This document shows, piece by piece, positions 1 to 7,876 of a stretch of DNA of 9,417 bases. How positions within the stretch are numbered: the first letter of the stretch is position 1; each line of letters begins with the position of its first letter. The stretch lies in NCBI GenBank assembly GCA_009885185.1, contig VFLF01000108.1, forward strand, positions 1-9,417, given 5' to 3'. The notes beneath the pieces are model-generated. The model ran no database searches. It saw only the letters and a list, made by a program, of their open reading frames with translations, and was not told where the DNA came from. This DNA is from Nitrosomonadales bacterium (lineage in GTDB: Bacteria > Pseudomonadota > Gammaproteobacteria > Burkholderiales > SG8-41). A program made the translations under genes and the position numbers.

Positions 1-44
1 GCACGCAATATCGCCGATAGAACAGCAGGCTACCTATACACCGA

Positions 45-3000
45 CTAAGGTTGGTGGCTATTCGCCGCGACCTCTGCTGCTGGCTGATTGTTCTTGCGGA
101 AAAATTGCGCCAGTCGCTCCATGCTGACATAGAACACCGGGGTCACATACAGCGTGAGAAACTGGGAGAACACCAGCCCCCCCACCACCGCGATGCCCAA
201 GGGGCGTCGCGTCTCGGCCCCTGCGCCGTAGCCCAGCGCAATCGGCAGCGTCGCGAAAATCGCCGCGCCTGTGGTCATCATGATCGGACGAAAACGCACG
301 CTACAAGCCTCGACGATGGCGTCATGCGGATTCATGTTTTTCTCGCGCTGCAATTGCAATGCAAAGTCGATCATCATGATGCCGTTTTTCTTGACCAACC
401 CTATCAGCAGGATAATCCCCACGAAACTGAAAATATTCAGTTCTTCGCCGAAAAGTATCAATGTCGCCAGCGCGCCAAATCCGGCAAACGGCAACGCCGT
501 CAAAATCGTAAATGGGTGCCCGTAATGCTCGTACAGAATGGCCAATATCATGTAGATCAGAATAATCGTGATCAGCAGCAGCAAGGGCAGCGAACGGAAT
601 GCTTCCTGGAAAGCCTTGGCGCTACCGGTAAATGCACTGGAGACGCCCGCCGGCACCACTTCCGAGGCAATATCGTTAATGGCGTTCACCGCGTCTCCAA
701 CCGAGACACCCGGCGCCAGATTGAATGACAGCACCACGCCAGGCAACTGCCCTACGTGCGCGACCGATACCGGACCTACGCCGCTCTTCACCTCGGCAAC
801 CGCACTCAGCGGCACCATGGCGCCACTGGGCGCCGTGATAAACAGCGAATCCATCGCGTTGATATCCGACTGGAATTTGCGATCGATTTCGAGGCGCACC
901 TCGTATTGGTCCGAGGCCCCATAGATGGTACTGACCTGCCGCCCGCCAAAAGCGTTGAATAGCGCCTGCTCAACTTGCTGCGAACTGATGCCCAGTGCCG
1001 ATGCACGGTCGCGCAGCACCCTTACCTGTATCTCCGGGTTCCGCAGCTCAAGATTGCTGGATACATCCTGCACCAGCGACAATGAACGCAAACGCGCCTC
1101 CATCTCCTCGCCCGGCTTATACAAGTTTTTCAACTCGGTCCCGGTAAGCACAAACAGATAATCACTGGTCGATAATGTTCCTCCGATGCGGATGGCAGGC
1201 GGGTTCGACAGGAACAAACGCACCCCCTGCAACGCGGCCGCCTCGCGGCGTATCTGCTGGATAATCTGATCCGCCGTGTCGGTACGCTGATCACGAGACT
1301 TGAGGCGAATAATGTACCGTCCCACATTTTCGCCGACGATACCGCCCACGCCTTGCCCTGCGGTAGACATTACCGACTCGACATTCGGATTTTTCTGGAT
1401 AATGTCCGCCACCTGCTGTTGGTAGCGAATCATTTCGGCGAATGTCACGCCTTCGCGCGCGCGGGTATTGCCATTGATCACGCCGGTATCCTGGCGCGGG
1501 ATAAAGCCCTTTTGCACCTCGCCATATAACCAACCGGTCGCCACCAACACCAGCACCGAGCCCACCAGTACGGATCCGCGATACTTAAGCGTCCACCGCA
1601 AGCTCGACACATAGCCACGGCGCGATGCATCGAAGACACGCTCCGACCAGTTGAAGAGGCGCCCGTGCTGATGTTCGTTTTTCAAAAACAGACTGCACAG
1701 CATCGGGGTGATGGTCAACGACACCACACCGGATATCAACACCGCGATCCCAACGGTAACCGCAAACTCACGGAACAGTCGACCGACCATGCCCTCCATG
1801 AACAAAATCGGCAGAAACACCGCCGACAGCGAAACCGTCATGGTGACGACCGTAAAGCCGATTTCCTTGGCTCCGTCCAGCGCCGCCCGCATACGGTCTT
1901 TGCCCATCTCGAGATGCCGCGTGATGTTTTCCAGAACCACGATCGCATCATCCACCACGAATCCAACGGCGAGTGTAATGGCCATTAACGACAGATTGTT
2001 AAGGCTGTAGCCGATCATACTCATCACGGCGAACGTTCCGAGGACAGACGCCGGCAACACCAGCGCCGTGACCATCGTGGCGCGGAGATTTCGCAAAAAC
2101 ACCATGATCACGCCAATCACCAGAATGATCGACAGCACCAGCGTGAAGTTCACCTCGTGTATCGAATCCCGTATGAACTCGGAACGATCAACCAGCACGT
2201 CCAACTTTGATCCGGCGGGCATACTTTGTTGTATTTCTGGCAGCAGTTCCTTCAACTTGCTCACCACTTCAACCGTGTTCGATCCCGGCTGGCGATAAAT
2301 CGCCAGAATCAATGCGCGATCGCCGTTGAACCAACTGCGAATTTTTTCGTTCTCCACCGTATCCACGGCGCGGCCTATGTCTGACAGACGCACCGGCATG
2401 CCATCCTTGTACGCGATGATCAGCGGATTAAAGTCTTCCGCAGTCTGCAACTTACCTTGGGACCTGACGGTATAGGTGCGCGCCTTGCCCTGCAGCGAGC
2501 CGGACGGAATATTGGAGTTGGCCCCCTGAATCGCGCTAACCACTTTTTCCAGTCCAAGGCCGCGTCTGGACAACGCGTTAGGATCGACGAACACGCGCAC
2601 GGCATACTTCTGCGAACCGAATACCTGCACCTGCGCCACACCGTTGATGGTCGAGAATCGTTGCGCGATATTCGCGTCCGCGAATTCGTCCAGTTTCGAC
2701 ATCGGCACCTGGCTGTTGGACGACATCGCCAGAATCAGCACCGGCGCATCCGCCGGATTCAGCTTGCGCAGAGTCGGCGGTTCCGGCATTTCCGAAGGCA
2801 ACCGGCGTATTGCCTGGGATATCGCGGTTTGCACATCCTGCGCCGCCGTGTCGATATCCTTTTGCAACGAGAAAGTCAGCGTAATGCGCGTATTGCCGGA
2901 CGACGACGATGACGTCATTTCATCCACACCCGATATGCGGCTGAATTCGCGCTCCAAAGGCAAGGCAACCGTATTGCCCATCACCTCGGGACTGGCGCCG

Positions 3001-3155
3001 GGAAGCCGTGCCGTCACGGAAATGGTTGGAAAGTCGACGTTCGGCAGATCATTGACCGGCAGGGTGGTAAATCCGAGCCAGCCGAAAAACATGATTGACA
3101 CGAACAACACACTGGTTGCTATGGGACGTTCGATGAAAATACGCGACATGTTCAT
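45..3155 (-). CDS. RND (HAE1) multidrug efflux pump, inner-membrane permease, MdtB/MdtC-like
   Basis: The 1036-residue product has the length and layout of a proton-driven RND pump that exports hydrophobic or amphiphilic compounds through a periplasmic adaptor and a TolC-type channel. Seen: an N-terminal cytoplasmic start followed by TM1 (about residues 11-31), a large periplasmic loop, then TM2-TM4 at about 335-412, a second large loop and a final TM bundle ending near residue 1015. The proton-relay pair is D402-D403 in the TM4 motif VDDAIVVLEN. The TM10 lysine is K923 in VKKNGIMMIDFA, which resembles MdtB/MdtC more than AcrB. Heavy-metal (CusA-type) motifs were not seen. The start is supported by AAGGAG seven bases upstream; a second ATG lies two codons in. 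It is the last gene of the three-gene operon, 20 bases after the adaptor. Substrate cannot be told from sequence alone. Confidence 0.95.
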   Translation of the reverse strand: MNMSRIFIERPIATSVLFVSIMFFGWLGFTTLPVNDLPNVDFPTISVTARLPGASPEVMGNTVALPLEREFSRISGVDEMTSSSSSGNTRITLTFSLQKDIDTAAQDVQTAISQAIRRLPSEMPEPPTLRKLNPADAPVLILAMSSNSQVPMSKLDEFADANIAQRFSTINGVAQVQVFGSQKYAVRVFVDPNALSRRGLGLEKVVSAIQGANSNIPSGSLQGKARTYTVRSQGKLQTAEDFNPLIIAYKDGMPVRLSDIGRAVDTVENEKIRSWFNGDRALILAIYRQPGSNTVEVVSKLKELLPEIQQSMPAGSKLDVLVDRSEFIRDSIHEVNFTLVLSIILVIGVIMVFLRNLRATMVTALVLPASVLGTFAVMSMIGYSLNNLSLMAITLAVGFVVDDAIVVLENITRHLEMGKDRMRAALDGAKEIGFTVVTMTVSLSAVFLPILFMEGMVGRLFREFAVTVGIAVLISGVVSLTITPMLCSLFLKNEHQHGRLFNWSERVFDASRRGYVSSLRWTLKYRGSVLVGSVLVLVATGWLYGEVQKGFIPRQDTGVINGNTRAREGVTFAEMIRYQQQVADIIQKNPNVESVMSTAGQGVGGIVGENVGRYIIRLKSRDQRTDTADQIIQQIRREAAALQGVRLFLSNPPAIRIGGTLSTSDYLFVLTGTELKNLYKPGEEMEARLRSLSLVQDVSSNLELRNPEIQVRVLRDRASALGISSQQVEQALFNAFGGRQVSTIYGASDQYEVRLEIDRKFQSDINAMDSLFITAPSGAMVPLSAVAEVKSGVGPVSVAHVGQLPGVVLSFNLAPGVSVGDAVNAINDIASEVVPAGVSSAFTGSAKAFQEAFRSLPLLLLITIILIYMILAILYEHYGHPFTILTALPFAGFGALATLILFGEELNIFSFVGIILLIGLVKKNGIMMIDFALQLQREKNMNPHDAIVEACSVRFRPIMMTTGAAIFATLPIALGYGAGAETRRPLGIAVVGGLVFSQFLTLYVTPVFYVSMERLAQFFRKNNQPAAEVAANSHQP

Positions 3156-3162
3156 GAGCTTG

Positions 3163-3168
3163 CTCCTT
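3163..3168 (-). promoter_or_regulatory. Shine-Dalgarno site of the RND pump gene
   Basis: On the minus strand this reads AAGGAG, a near-consensus ribosome binding site seven bases before the ATG at 3155. It fixes the pump start and lies in the 20-base gap after the adaptor stop codon. Confidence 0.8.
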
Positions 3169-3175
3169 ACCCGGA

Positions 3176-4573
3176 TTATTCCTTGGATTTATCGCTTTTC
3201 TTGGCCTTGGGGCCATCACCATCGGCGCCCGCTTTATCGGCCTTGCCAGAGCCGTCGGAAGGGGTTACGCCGCCATCGGCGGCTTTCTCACCCTTGCCTG
3301 CTTCCTTGTCCGCCGGTTTACCCTCGACGCCGTCAGCGCTCTTGCCCTTCTCGCCCTTCCCACCTTTGCCGCCCTTGCCACCTTTACCGCCCTTGCCTTC
3401 GCCTTCACCGCGCAGCGTTACCTGCGAACCGGCGCTCAACGTCGGCGGCACCTCAATCACGATCTGTTCATTGCCCTTCAGTCCCTTGGAAACCACAACC
3501 TGCTCACCCAACTGACGATCCACGGTCACATTTTGCATTTGCGCGCGGCCGTCTTTCACCACGAACACAAAGGGACCGTCCTGCCCCGGCTGTATCGCGC
3601 CCTCGGGCAAGGTCATCGCATCCTCCTCCACTCTTAACACGATGCGCGCAGACACGAACTGGCCGGGCCATAGCTCCTCATTTTCATTCTTGACGCGCGC
3701 TTTGACCAATATCGTTCCGGTCGTCGGGTTCACGCTATTGTCGATGAACACCAGCGTACCGGTCGCAATGGCGGCACCACCGCTGCCACCCACGATCTGC
3801 ACCTTGAGTTCCTGCTTGCCCCAGAGTTCCCGTATATCGTTCAGACTGCGTTGCGGCACGCTCAAGGCTACCAAGATAGGCTTGGTGCTGTTCAACACTA
3901 CCAACGGCGCCCCCCCGGTTCCCGCAGTCACCAAGTTCCCTGCCTTGACACTCAGGCCACCCGTACGGCCAGAGATAGGCGCGATGATCTGTGCATAGGA
4001 AAGCTGCAATTGCGCCGCCTGCACTACCGCCTTGTTCGCGGCGACCGTGGCCTCCAGTGACTTCATCTGCGTCGCCGCCACATCGTATTCCTGACGGGTA
4101 ATGTATTCCTTTTCCGCCAGTGGCCGCAGGCGCGCCTCCTGCGCGCGAGCTTGCGCGAGTTGCGCCTCGTCCCGCATCGCGGCAGCCTGTGTTTGCGCCA
4201 CTGATGCCTGCATCGGCCGCGAATCCACGGTAAATAAAACCTGCCCCTGCTTGACGTAATCGCCTTCCTTGAAATTCACCGCGGTCAACGTCCCGCTTGT
4301 CTGAGGACGTACTGCGACGCTGTGCTCGGATTCCACACTGCCCACGGCGTCTATCACCACCGGCATCGCCTGACGTTTGACATTGATCGTGCGCACCGCG
4401 ATCGGCCCGCCCTTACCCTTACCCTTGCCCTTACCTTTTTTCGCCTCAACCTTGCCAGCGGCGGCGCCTTTATCCTTATCCGCGCCACTGGTGGATTTTT
4501 GCCAATACCAATAGGCACCCCCACCTATCGCCGCGATCAAGCCAAACACCAAGAGTATAGATAAACGCTTCAT
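3176..4573 (-). CDS. RND efflux periplasmic adaptor (membrane fusion protein, HlyD/AcrA-type) with Lys/Gly-rich ends
   Basis: The 465-residue adaptor links the RND pump to the outer-membrane channel in the periplasm. Seen: one N-terminal membrane segment (about residues 4-23) with no lipobox cysteine, so it is probably anchored by an uncleaved helix; first lipoyl half near residues 85-117 (SGTLTAVNFKEGDYVKQGQ); an Ala/Gln-rich coiled-coil hairpin at about 120-195; second lipoyl half (IIAPISGRTGGLSVKAGNLV) at about 197-225; then beta-barrel and membrane-proximal domains to about 388. Unusual parts are a KGKGKGKGKGG stretch at residues 46-56, straight after the membrane helix, and a 77-residue low-complexity tail (about 389-465) beginning with repeated GGK units. 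Its ATG overlaps the channel gene stop (ATGA), suggesting translational coupling. The adaptor role is secure; the function of the charged ends is unknown. Confidence 0.94.
   Translation of the reverse strand: MKRLSILLVFGLIAAIGGGAYWYWQKSTSGADKDKGAAAGKVEAKKGKGKGKGKGGPIAVRTINVKRQAMPVVIDAVGSVESEHSVAVRPQTSGTLTAVNFKEGDYVKQGQVLFTVDSRPMQASVAQTQAAAMRDEAQLAQARAQEARLRPLAEKEYITRQEYDVAATQMKSLEATVAANKAVVQAAQLQLSYAQIIAPISGRTGGLSVKAGNLVTAGTGGAPLVVLNSTKPILVALSVPQRSLNDIRELWGKQELKVQIVGGSGGAAIATGTLVFIDNSVNPTTGTILVKARVKNENEELWPGQFVSARIVLRVEEDAMTLPEGAIQPGQDGPFVFVVKDGRAQMQNVTVDRQLGEQVVVSKGLKGNEQIVIEVPPTLSAGSQVTLRGEGEGKGGKGGKGGKGGKGEKGKSADGVEGKPADKEAGKGEKAADGGVTPSDGSGKADKAGADGDGPKAKKSDKSKE
3352..3411 (-). repeat. 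GGK-coding short tandem repeats in the adaptor tail
   Basis: Imperfect nine-base units encode successive Gly-Gly-Lys triplets at the start of the adaptor's low-complexity tail. Unit size is a multiple of three, so gain or loss of a unit would change tail length without breaking the frame. A related Lys-Gly alternation is coded at about 4404-4437, near the N terminus of the same protein. Boundaries are approximate. Confidence 0.6.
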
Positions 4574-6030
4574 TGTTTTTTCTCTGTAGTTGCCGGGATC
4601 ATGTTGTTCGCCCCCAGCGTGTAATTCAAACGCGCCAAAACGGTATACCAGTCCAGATAGGACTGAATCTGCTGCGTGCGTGCATTAGCCTCATCCTGCT
4701 GCGCGGTGATCAGGTCGAGGATGGTGCCAAATCCGCCTTGGTACCTGGCAAGTACCGCCTGCGCTGTTTGTTCAGCGGACCGCACTTGCGCTTCCGTCGT
4801 CTTGATACTGGTCGTTACCGTCTGCAAGTCATGGTACGCCTGCCACACTTCCAGTTGCGTCTGGCGGAACAACACGTCGCGCGCGGCCTCCGCCTGCTCC
4901 GCCTGCGCCTGCGCCTGCCGAATCTGATAGGTATCCTTGAACCCCGAGAATATCGGGATACGCACGTTTAATTGGTACGACTGCGGACGCGTAGACGGAC
5001 GGTCGGGATGCCAGTTGCTGGTGTATTCGTTGATCGCATAGCTGCCGGTTAACTCGATGGACGGCAAACCCACCTTCGATGCAGCCTCGGCCGTGGCTTT
5101 GGCCGCGCGCACCTGCGCTTCGGCCGCCACCAAATCCGGACGCGTCGCCTTCGCGCGTTCCAAAAATTCATTGATCGATGCCACCACCGGCTGAATTTGT
5201 GGCGGCGCCGACAGGGTCTGCACTCTCACCGAGCTGTTGGTCTGCAAGCCCACTGCGGTAGACAATGCGCCACGGGATTTTTCAAATTCACCGCGGCTGC
5301 GCGTCAACACCAGTTGCGCCTGCGCCACCTGCGTTTCCGCGCGAAACACGTCGCCCGCCGTCGCCACACCGGACTCGCGCCGCCGGCGCGCGGCATCCAG
5401 CGCGGTCTCGATATTCTTCAGCGAGCGCTCGTTCACGCGCACCAGGGCTTCGGTACCGATCAACTGGTAATACGCCTGCTCAACCAGAAAAATTACATCC
5501 TGCAACGTACGGTTTTGGGCCAGGTTCGCCGCGAGCAGCCGGTATTCCGCAGCCTCGGTACGGTCATCGCCCAGCCCAAAATCAAACAGCGTGTAGCCGA
5601 AACTGATCGCGGGTCCATAACGATTCAACCAAGGCGACGCGGATCCGGAAGTACCTGACACCGGTCTCTGCCGCTGGAAAGATAAGGACCCCGTGATCGT
5701 CGGCAAATCGTCGCCCTTGGCGAAACCCACCGCCGCCGCCGCAGCGCGCGCGCCAAACCACGCCTGACGGGTACGCGGATTGTTGCGTAACGCGAATTCC
5801 GTCAACTCCGGCAACGACAGCGCCCTGTCACCCGGCAGCGACTCTGTCGGCATGACCGTCATGACCGGTGGCAGAGGCGCCGTAGGCTCCCAGCGCTTGT
5901 CGGGCGCCGGGGCGGTCATTGCGTCCGTGCTAAACGGGTCTTTCCACCACTGGGCGTGCGAATGTGTCCCTACGACCGCCAACGCGACGCCCATACAGCG
6001 CGCCGCGCTCCTTCCTCCAAGAAGCCTCAT
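4570..6030 (-). CDS. TolC-family outer-membrane efflux channel
   Basis: The 486-residue product is the outer-membrane exit duct of the tripartite pump. Seen: an N-terminal signal peptide (about residues 1-26) with a likely signal peptidase I site after THSHA, before QWWKDPF; no lipobox cysteine at the cleavage site. A Pro-rich linker of about 45 residues follows. Two repeated outer-membrane efflux protein domains begin near [15 protein letters not shown] (residue 71) and in the second half near residues 285-300, each with long Ala/Gln/Glu-rich helices typical of the periplasmic tunnel. Characteristic phrases include [11 protein letters not shown] and [21 protein letters not shown]. It is the first gene of the operon. 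The ATG at 6030 has only a weak GGGA-type ribosome site; an internal Met at residue 13 would shorten the signal peptide badly, so 6030 is preferred. It runs divergently from sat. Confidence 0.93.
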   Translation of the reverse strand: MRLLGGRSAARCMGVALAVVGTHSHAQWWKDPFSTDAMTAPAPDKRWEPTAPLPPVMTVMPTESLPGDRALSLPELTEFALRNNPRTRQAWFGARAAAAAVGFAKGDDLPTITGSLSFQRQRPVSGTSGSASPWLNRYGPAISFGYTLFDFGLGDDRTEAAEYRLLAANLAQNRTLQDVIFLVEQAYYQLIGTEALVRVNERSLKNIETALDAARRRRESGVATAGDVFRAETQVAQAQLVLTRSRGEFEKSRGALSTAVGLQTNSSVRVQTLSAPPQIQPVVASINEFLERAKATRPDLVAAEAQVRAAKATAEAASKVGLPSIELTGSYAINEYTSNWHPDRPSTRPQSYQLNVRIPIFSGFKDTYQIRQAQAQAEQAEAARDVLFRQTQLEVWQAYHDLQTVTTSIKTTEAQVRSAEQTAQAVLARYQGGFGTILDLITAQQDEANARTQQIQSYLDWYTVLARLNYTLGANNMIPATTEKKQ

Positions 6031-6303
6031 TTTTTATGTAGTCCCGCAGCAATGACGTTTATTATCGAAAATGCAGTAATAAATCATAGCATCAATGCCT
6101 CAAAGGAAGGGTGGCTTTCCATATGCGGACTGCCCCGCCTCGGCTGCAGGCGGCATTCCCCGTTCCGCACTTATCTGCCCAAACGGTGCTGTTTGGAAAA
6201 AACCGCTTATCAATCAATAAAATATATGGATGCAGCGCATGCGCACTTCCTGCTATCGTCGTCAATTGCCTATTTTCCGAACAGTCCTGTTTTGGGGGTT
6301 ATT
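6031..6303. promoter_or_regulatory. Divergent intergenic region between the efflux operon and sat
   Basis: This 273-base stretch should contain promoters for both the minus-strand efflux operon and plus-strand sat. It has AT-rich ends (about 6055-6095 and 6195-6230) around a GC-rich middle. The middle has a perfect 6-bp inverted repeat, CCGCCT/AGGCGG, at 6135-6140 and 6148-6153. A weak sat promoter candidate is TTGGAA (6193-6198) with TAAAAT (6218-6223), but its 19-base spacer is long. A 12-base palindrome, AACAGTCCTGTT, sits at 6280-6291 just before the sat ribosome site. No convincing coding sequence was seen here. Confidence 0.45.
6294..6298 (+). promoter_or_regulatory. Possible ribosome binding site deciding the sat start
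   Basis: A GGGGG run lies five bases before the TTG at 6304. It is a G-rich but non-canonical Shine-Dalgarno sequence. The competing in-frame ATG at 6226 has only A/T-rich sequence before it and no ribosome site. Confidence 0.4.
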
Positions 6304-7524
6304 TTGTCAATTCAACTTGTCAGGCCACATGGTGGAAAAGGCCTCTCGTCACTGCTGCTGACCGGCGAGGCCCATCAGGATGAACTGCGCCGGGCGCAAA
6401 CCTTCCCCAAAATCCCCGTCAGTTCGCGCGAAAAGGGTGATTTACTGATGCTGGGCATAGGTGGCTTCACGCCGCTTACCGGGTTCATGACGCACGCAGA
6501 CTGGAAGGGCATTTGCGGCGATTACAAGATGGCGAACGGCCTGTTCTGGCCGATTCCGATCACGCTCTCTGCCAGCAATGCAGCAGGCGACGCCATCAAG
6601 ACCGGCGCGGAAATCGCGCTCACCGACCCGGAATCCGGCGACGTGCTCGCCACCATGAAAGTCACCGAAAAGTACACCATCGACAAAGCGCACGAGTGCC
6701 AGTCAGTCTTTAAAACCACCGACGCCGAACATCCCGGCGTAAACATGGTGATGGCACAAGGCGACATCAATCTCGCCGGGCCGGTAAAGGTGTTGTCGCA
6801 AGGCGGCTTTCCCGAGAAATACGGCGCGCTCTACATGACACCCGCGCAAACGCGTTCGGCATTCGAGGCCGCCGGCTGGTCCACCGTTGCGGCTTTCCAG
6901 ACGCGCAACCCCATGCACCGCTCACATGAGTATCTCGCCAAAGTCGCCATCGAGTTGTGCGACGGCGTGCTGGTGCATTCGTTGCTCGGCAACCTCAAGC
7001 CCGGCGATATTCCCGCCGACGTGCGCACGCAAACCATCGCCGTGCTGGTGGAGAAGTATTTCGCCAAAAACACGGTGATTCAATCCGGCTATCCGCTGGA
7101 TATGCGCTACGCCGGTCCGCGCGAGGCGTTGCTGCACGCGCTGTTCCGGCAAAACTACGGCTGCTCGCATCAAATCGTCGGACGCGATCACGCCGGCGTT
7201 GGCAGCTACTACGGCCCGTTCGACGCACACCACATTTTTGACGAGATTCCCAAGGGCGCGCTGGAAACGCAGCCGCTAAAGATCGACTGGACATTCTGGT
7301 GTTACGCCTGCGGCGGCATGGCCTCGGCACGCACTTGTCCGCACGACGAAAAAGACCGGCTGCAAGTTTCCGGCACCAAACTGCGCAAATGGCTCTCCGA
7401 GGGCGACACGGTTCCAGCCGAATTCAGCCGCCCCGAAGTGCTGGAAATTCTGCGTGAATACTACGCCACCATCGACACCAAAGACAAAGTTGAAGTCAAG
7501 CTGACCGGACACTCAGCGCGATAA
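6304..7524 (+). CDS. sat: Sulfate adenylyltransferase (ATP sulfurylase), dissimilatory type
   Basis: Sat interconverts ATP plus sulfate with APS plus pyrophosphate in the cytoplasm; in sulfur oxidisers it is thought to run toward ATP and sulfate, using APS made by APS reductase. Seen, numbering from the TTG: N-terminal PHGGKGL, then [28 protein letters not shown] family sequence; nucleotide-binding motif [11 protein letters not shown] at residues 199-209; GRDHAGVG at 293-300; and a Cys/His cluster C333-x2-C336-x8-C345-x-H347 that resembles the zinc site of homo-oligomeric bacterial and archaeal ATP sulfurylases. From TTG the length is 406 residues, about normal for this family. The in-frame ATG at 6226 would add 26 residues lacking family resemblance, and a still longer reading would run into the tolC-like gene. 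Its neighbour is aprA on the opposite strand, which supports the dissimilatory role. Function is very sure; the exact start is not. Confidence 0.93.
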   Translation: MSIQLVRPHGGKGLSSLLLTGEAHQDELRRAQTFPKIPVSSREKGDLLMLGIGGFTPLTGFMTHADWKGICGDYKMANGLFWPIPITLSASNAAGDAIKTGAEIALTDPESGDVLATMKVTEKYTIDKAHECQSVFKTTDAEHPGVNMVMAQGDINLAGPVKVLSQGGFPEKYGALYMTPAQTRSAFEAAGWSTVAAFQTRNPMHRSHEYLAKVAIELCDGVLVHSLLGNLKPGDIPADVRTQTIAVLVEKYFAKNTVIQSGYPLDMRYAGPREALLHALFRQNYGCSHQIVGRDHAGVGSYYGPFDAHHIFDEIPKGALETQPLKIDWTFWCYACGGMASARTCPHDEKDRLQVSGTKLRKWLSEGDTVPAEFSRPEVLEILREYYATIDTKDKVEVKLTGHSAR

Positions 7525-7527
7525 AAA

Positions 7528-7552
7528 TTATAACATAATCAAAAGGTTATAA
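7528..7552. repeat. AT-rich perfect inverted repeat after sat
   Basis: TTATAAC (7528-7534) and GTTATAA (7546-7552) form a perfect 7-bp inverted repeat with an 11-base loop, three bases after the sat stop and just before the terminator. It could be a weak RNA hairpin in the sat 3' end or a protein-binding palindrome; its position favours the former. Confidence 0.5.
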
Positions 7553-7554
7553 AC

Positions 7555-7584
7555 AAAAAAGCCGCCCTCACCGGCGGCTTTTTT
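7555..7584. terminator. Bidirectional intrinsic terminator between sat and the apr-linked genes
   Basis: AAAAAA-GCCGCC-(6-base loop)-GGCGGC-TTTTTT forms a GC-rich hairpin flanked by A and T runs, so it works as a Rho-independent terminator on both strands. It lies 30 bases after the sat stop and 50 bases after the stop of the 52-residue minus-strand gene, closing both convergent transcription units. Confidence 0.9.
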
Positions 7585-7634
7585 GCGAGGCCATGATGGC
7601 GGCCAGATCAATGGATGATGTGATAGATCAGCGC

Positions 7635-7793
7635 CTACGGCTGTTTCGGTGTCTTGTATTCGATTTCCTTCTGGAACGGTTTCCAGACGGTTTCGTAACC
7701 AACAAACCCCTTTGCGTTGGGCGCCATCTGACGCGTTGTCAAAAAAAGCGCATGGCCATCAGGAACTTTGGTAGGGGGTTTTTGCTCGCTCAT
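7635..7793 (-). CDS. Small 52-residue protein, unrecognised
   Basis: This short reading frame encodes a soluble, Lys/Pro-rich, mildly basic protein starting MSEQKPPTKVPDGHALF and ending EIEYKTPKQP, with no membrane segment, signal peptide or cysteine. Support for a real gene: the ATG at 7793 follows AAAGGTGA at good spacing; the frame ends 50 bases before a strong terminator; it has the same strand as the SlyD-like gene, 83 bases upstream; and the composition, with aromatic residues in GFVGYETVWKPFQ, looks protein-like. The opposite-strand frame over the same bases has a less convincing composition. No family is recognised. It may be a small partner or regulator connected with APS reductase, but that is inferred only from position. 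Confidence 0.6.
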   Translation of the reverse strand: MSEQKPPTKVPDGHALFLTTRQMAPNAKGFVGYETVWKPFQKEIEYKTPKQP

Positions 7794-7796
7794 AAG

Positions 7797-7802
7797 TCAC
7801 CT
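7797..7802 (-). promoter_or_regulatory. Ribosome binding site of the 52-residue gene
   Basis: The minus strand reads AGGTGA inside AAAAAAGGTGACTT directly before the ATG at 7793; six bases separate the AGG core from the start codon. It is the strongest ribosome site among the three small genes here. Confidence 0.6.
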
Positions 7803-7835
7803 TTTTTCCGTAAAGTCAAAATTGCAAATACAAGT

Positions 7836-7841
7836 ATCATA
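7836..7841 (-). promoter_or_regulatory. Possible -10 box for the 52-residue gene
   Basis: The minus strand reads TATGAT about 43 bases upstream of the small gene's ATG, within the AT-rich 83-base gap after the SlyD-like gene. The best upstream -35 match, TTGAAT (7862-7867), has a 20-base spacer, so this is only a candidate; the gene may instead be read from the upstream operon. Confidence 0.25.
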
Positions 7842-7876
7842 GCTTAGATTTGTTTGATGCCATTCAACACCGCTGC

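Noticed and set aside
51..728. Plus-strand 225-residue frame opposite the RND pump
   Set aside because: It is antisense to a well-supported pump, is rich in His/Arg/Gln as expected for a shadow frame, and has no family resemblance.
3352..3411. Adaptor GGK repeats as a phase-variable switch
   Set aside because: Units are imperfect and a multiple of three bases, so slippage would not switch the frame.
3183..3515. Plus-strand Pro/Leu-rich 110-residue frame
   Set aside because: The PLPPLPPLPP pattern is the reverse complement of GGK codons, not an independent protein.
2644..3693. Plus-strand 349-residue frame spanning the pump/adaptor junction
   Set aside because: It crosses two convincing minus-strand genes; its Pro/Arg/Ser-rich second half is the antisense reading of the adaptor's Gly/Lys tail.
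6280..6291. Palindrome AACAGTCCTGTT upstream of sat as an operator
   Set aside because: A single short palindrome with no second copy or known regulator match; it can arise by chance, so it is only mentioned in the intergenic entry.
5956..6303. Longest reading of sat from 5956
   Set aside because: It would overlap the tolC-like gene start on the other strand and adds sequence unlike any ATP sulfurylase.
7593..7847. Plus-strand 84-residue frame after sat
   Set aside because: It begins after the terminator, has no ribosome site, and is antisense to the better supported 52-residue gene.
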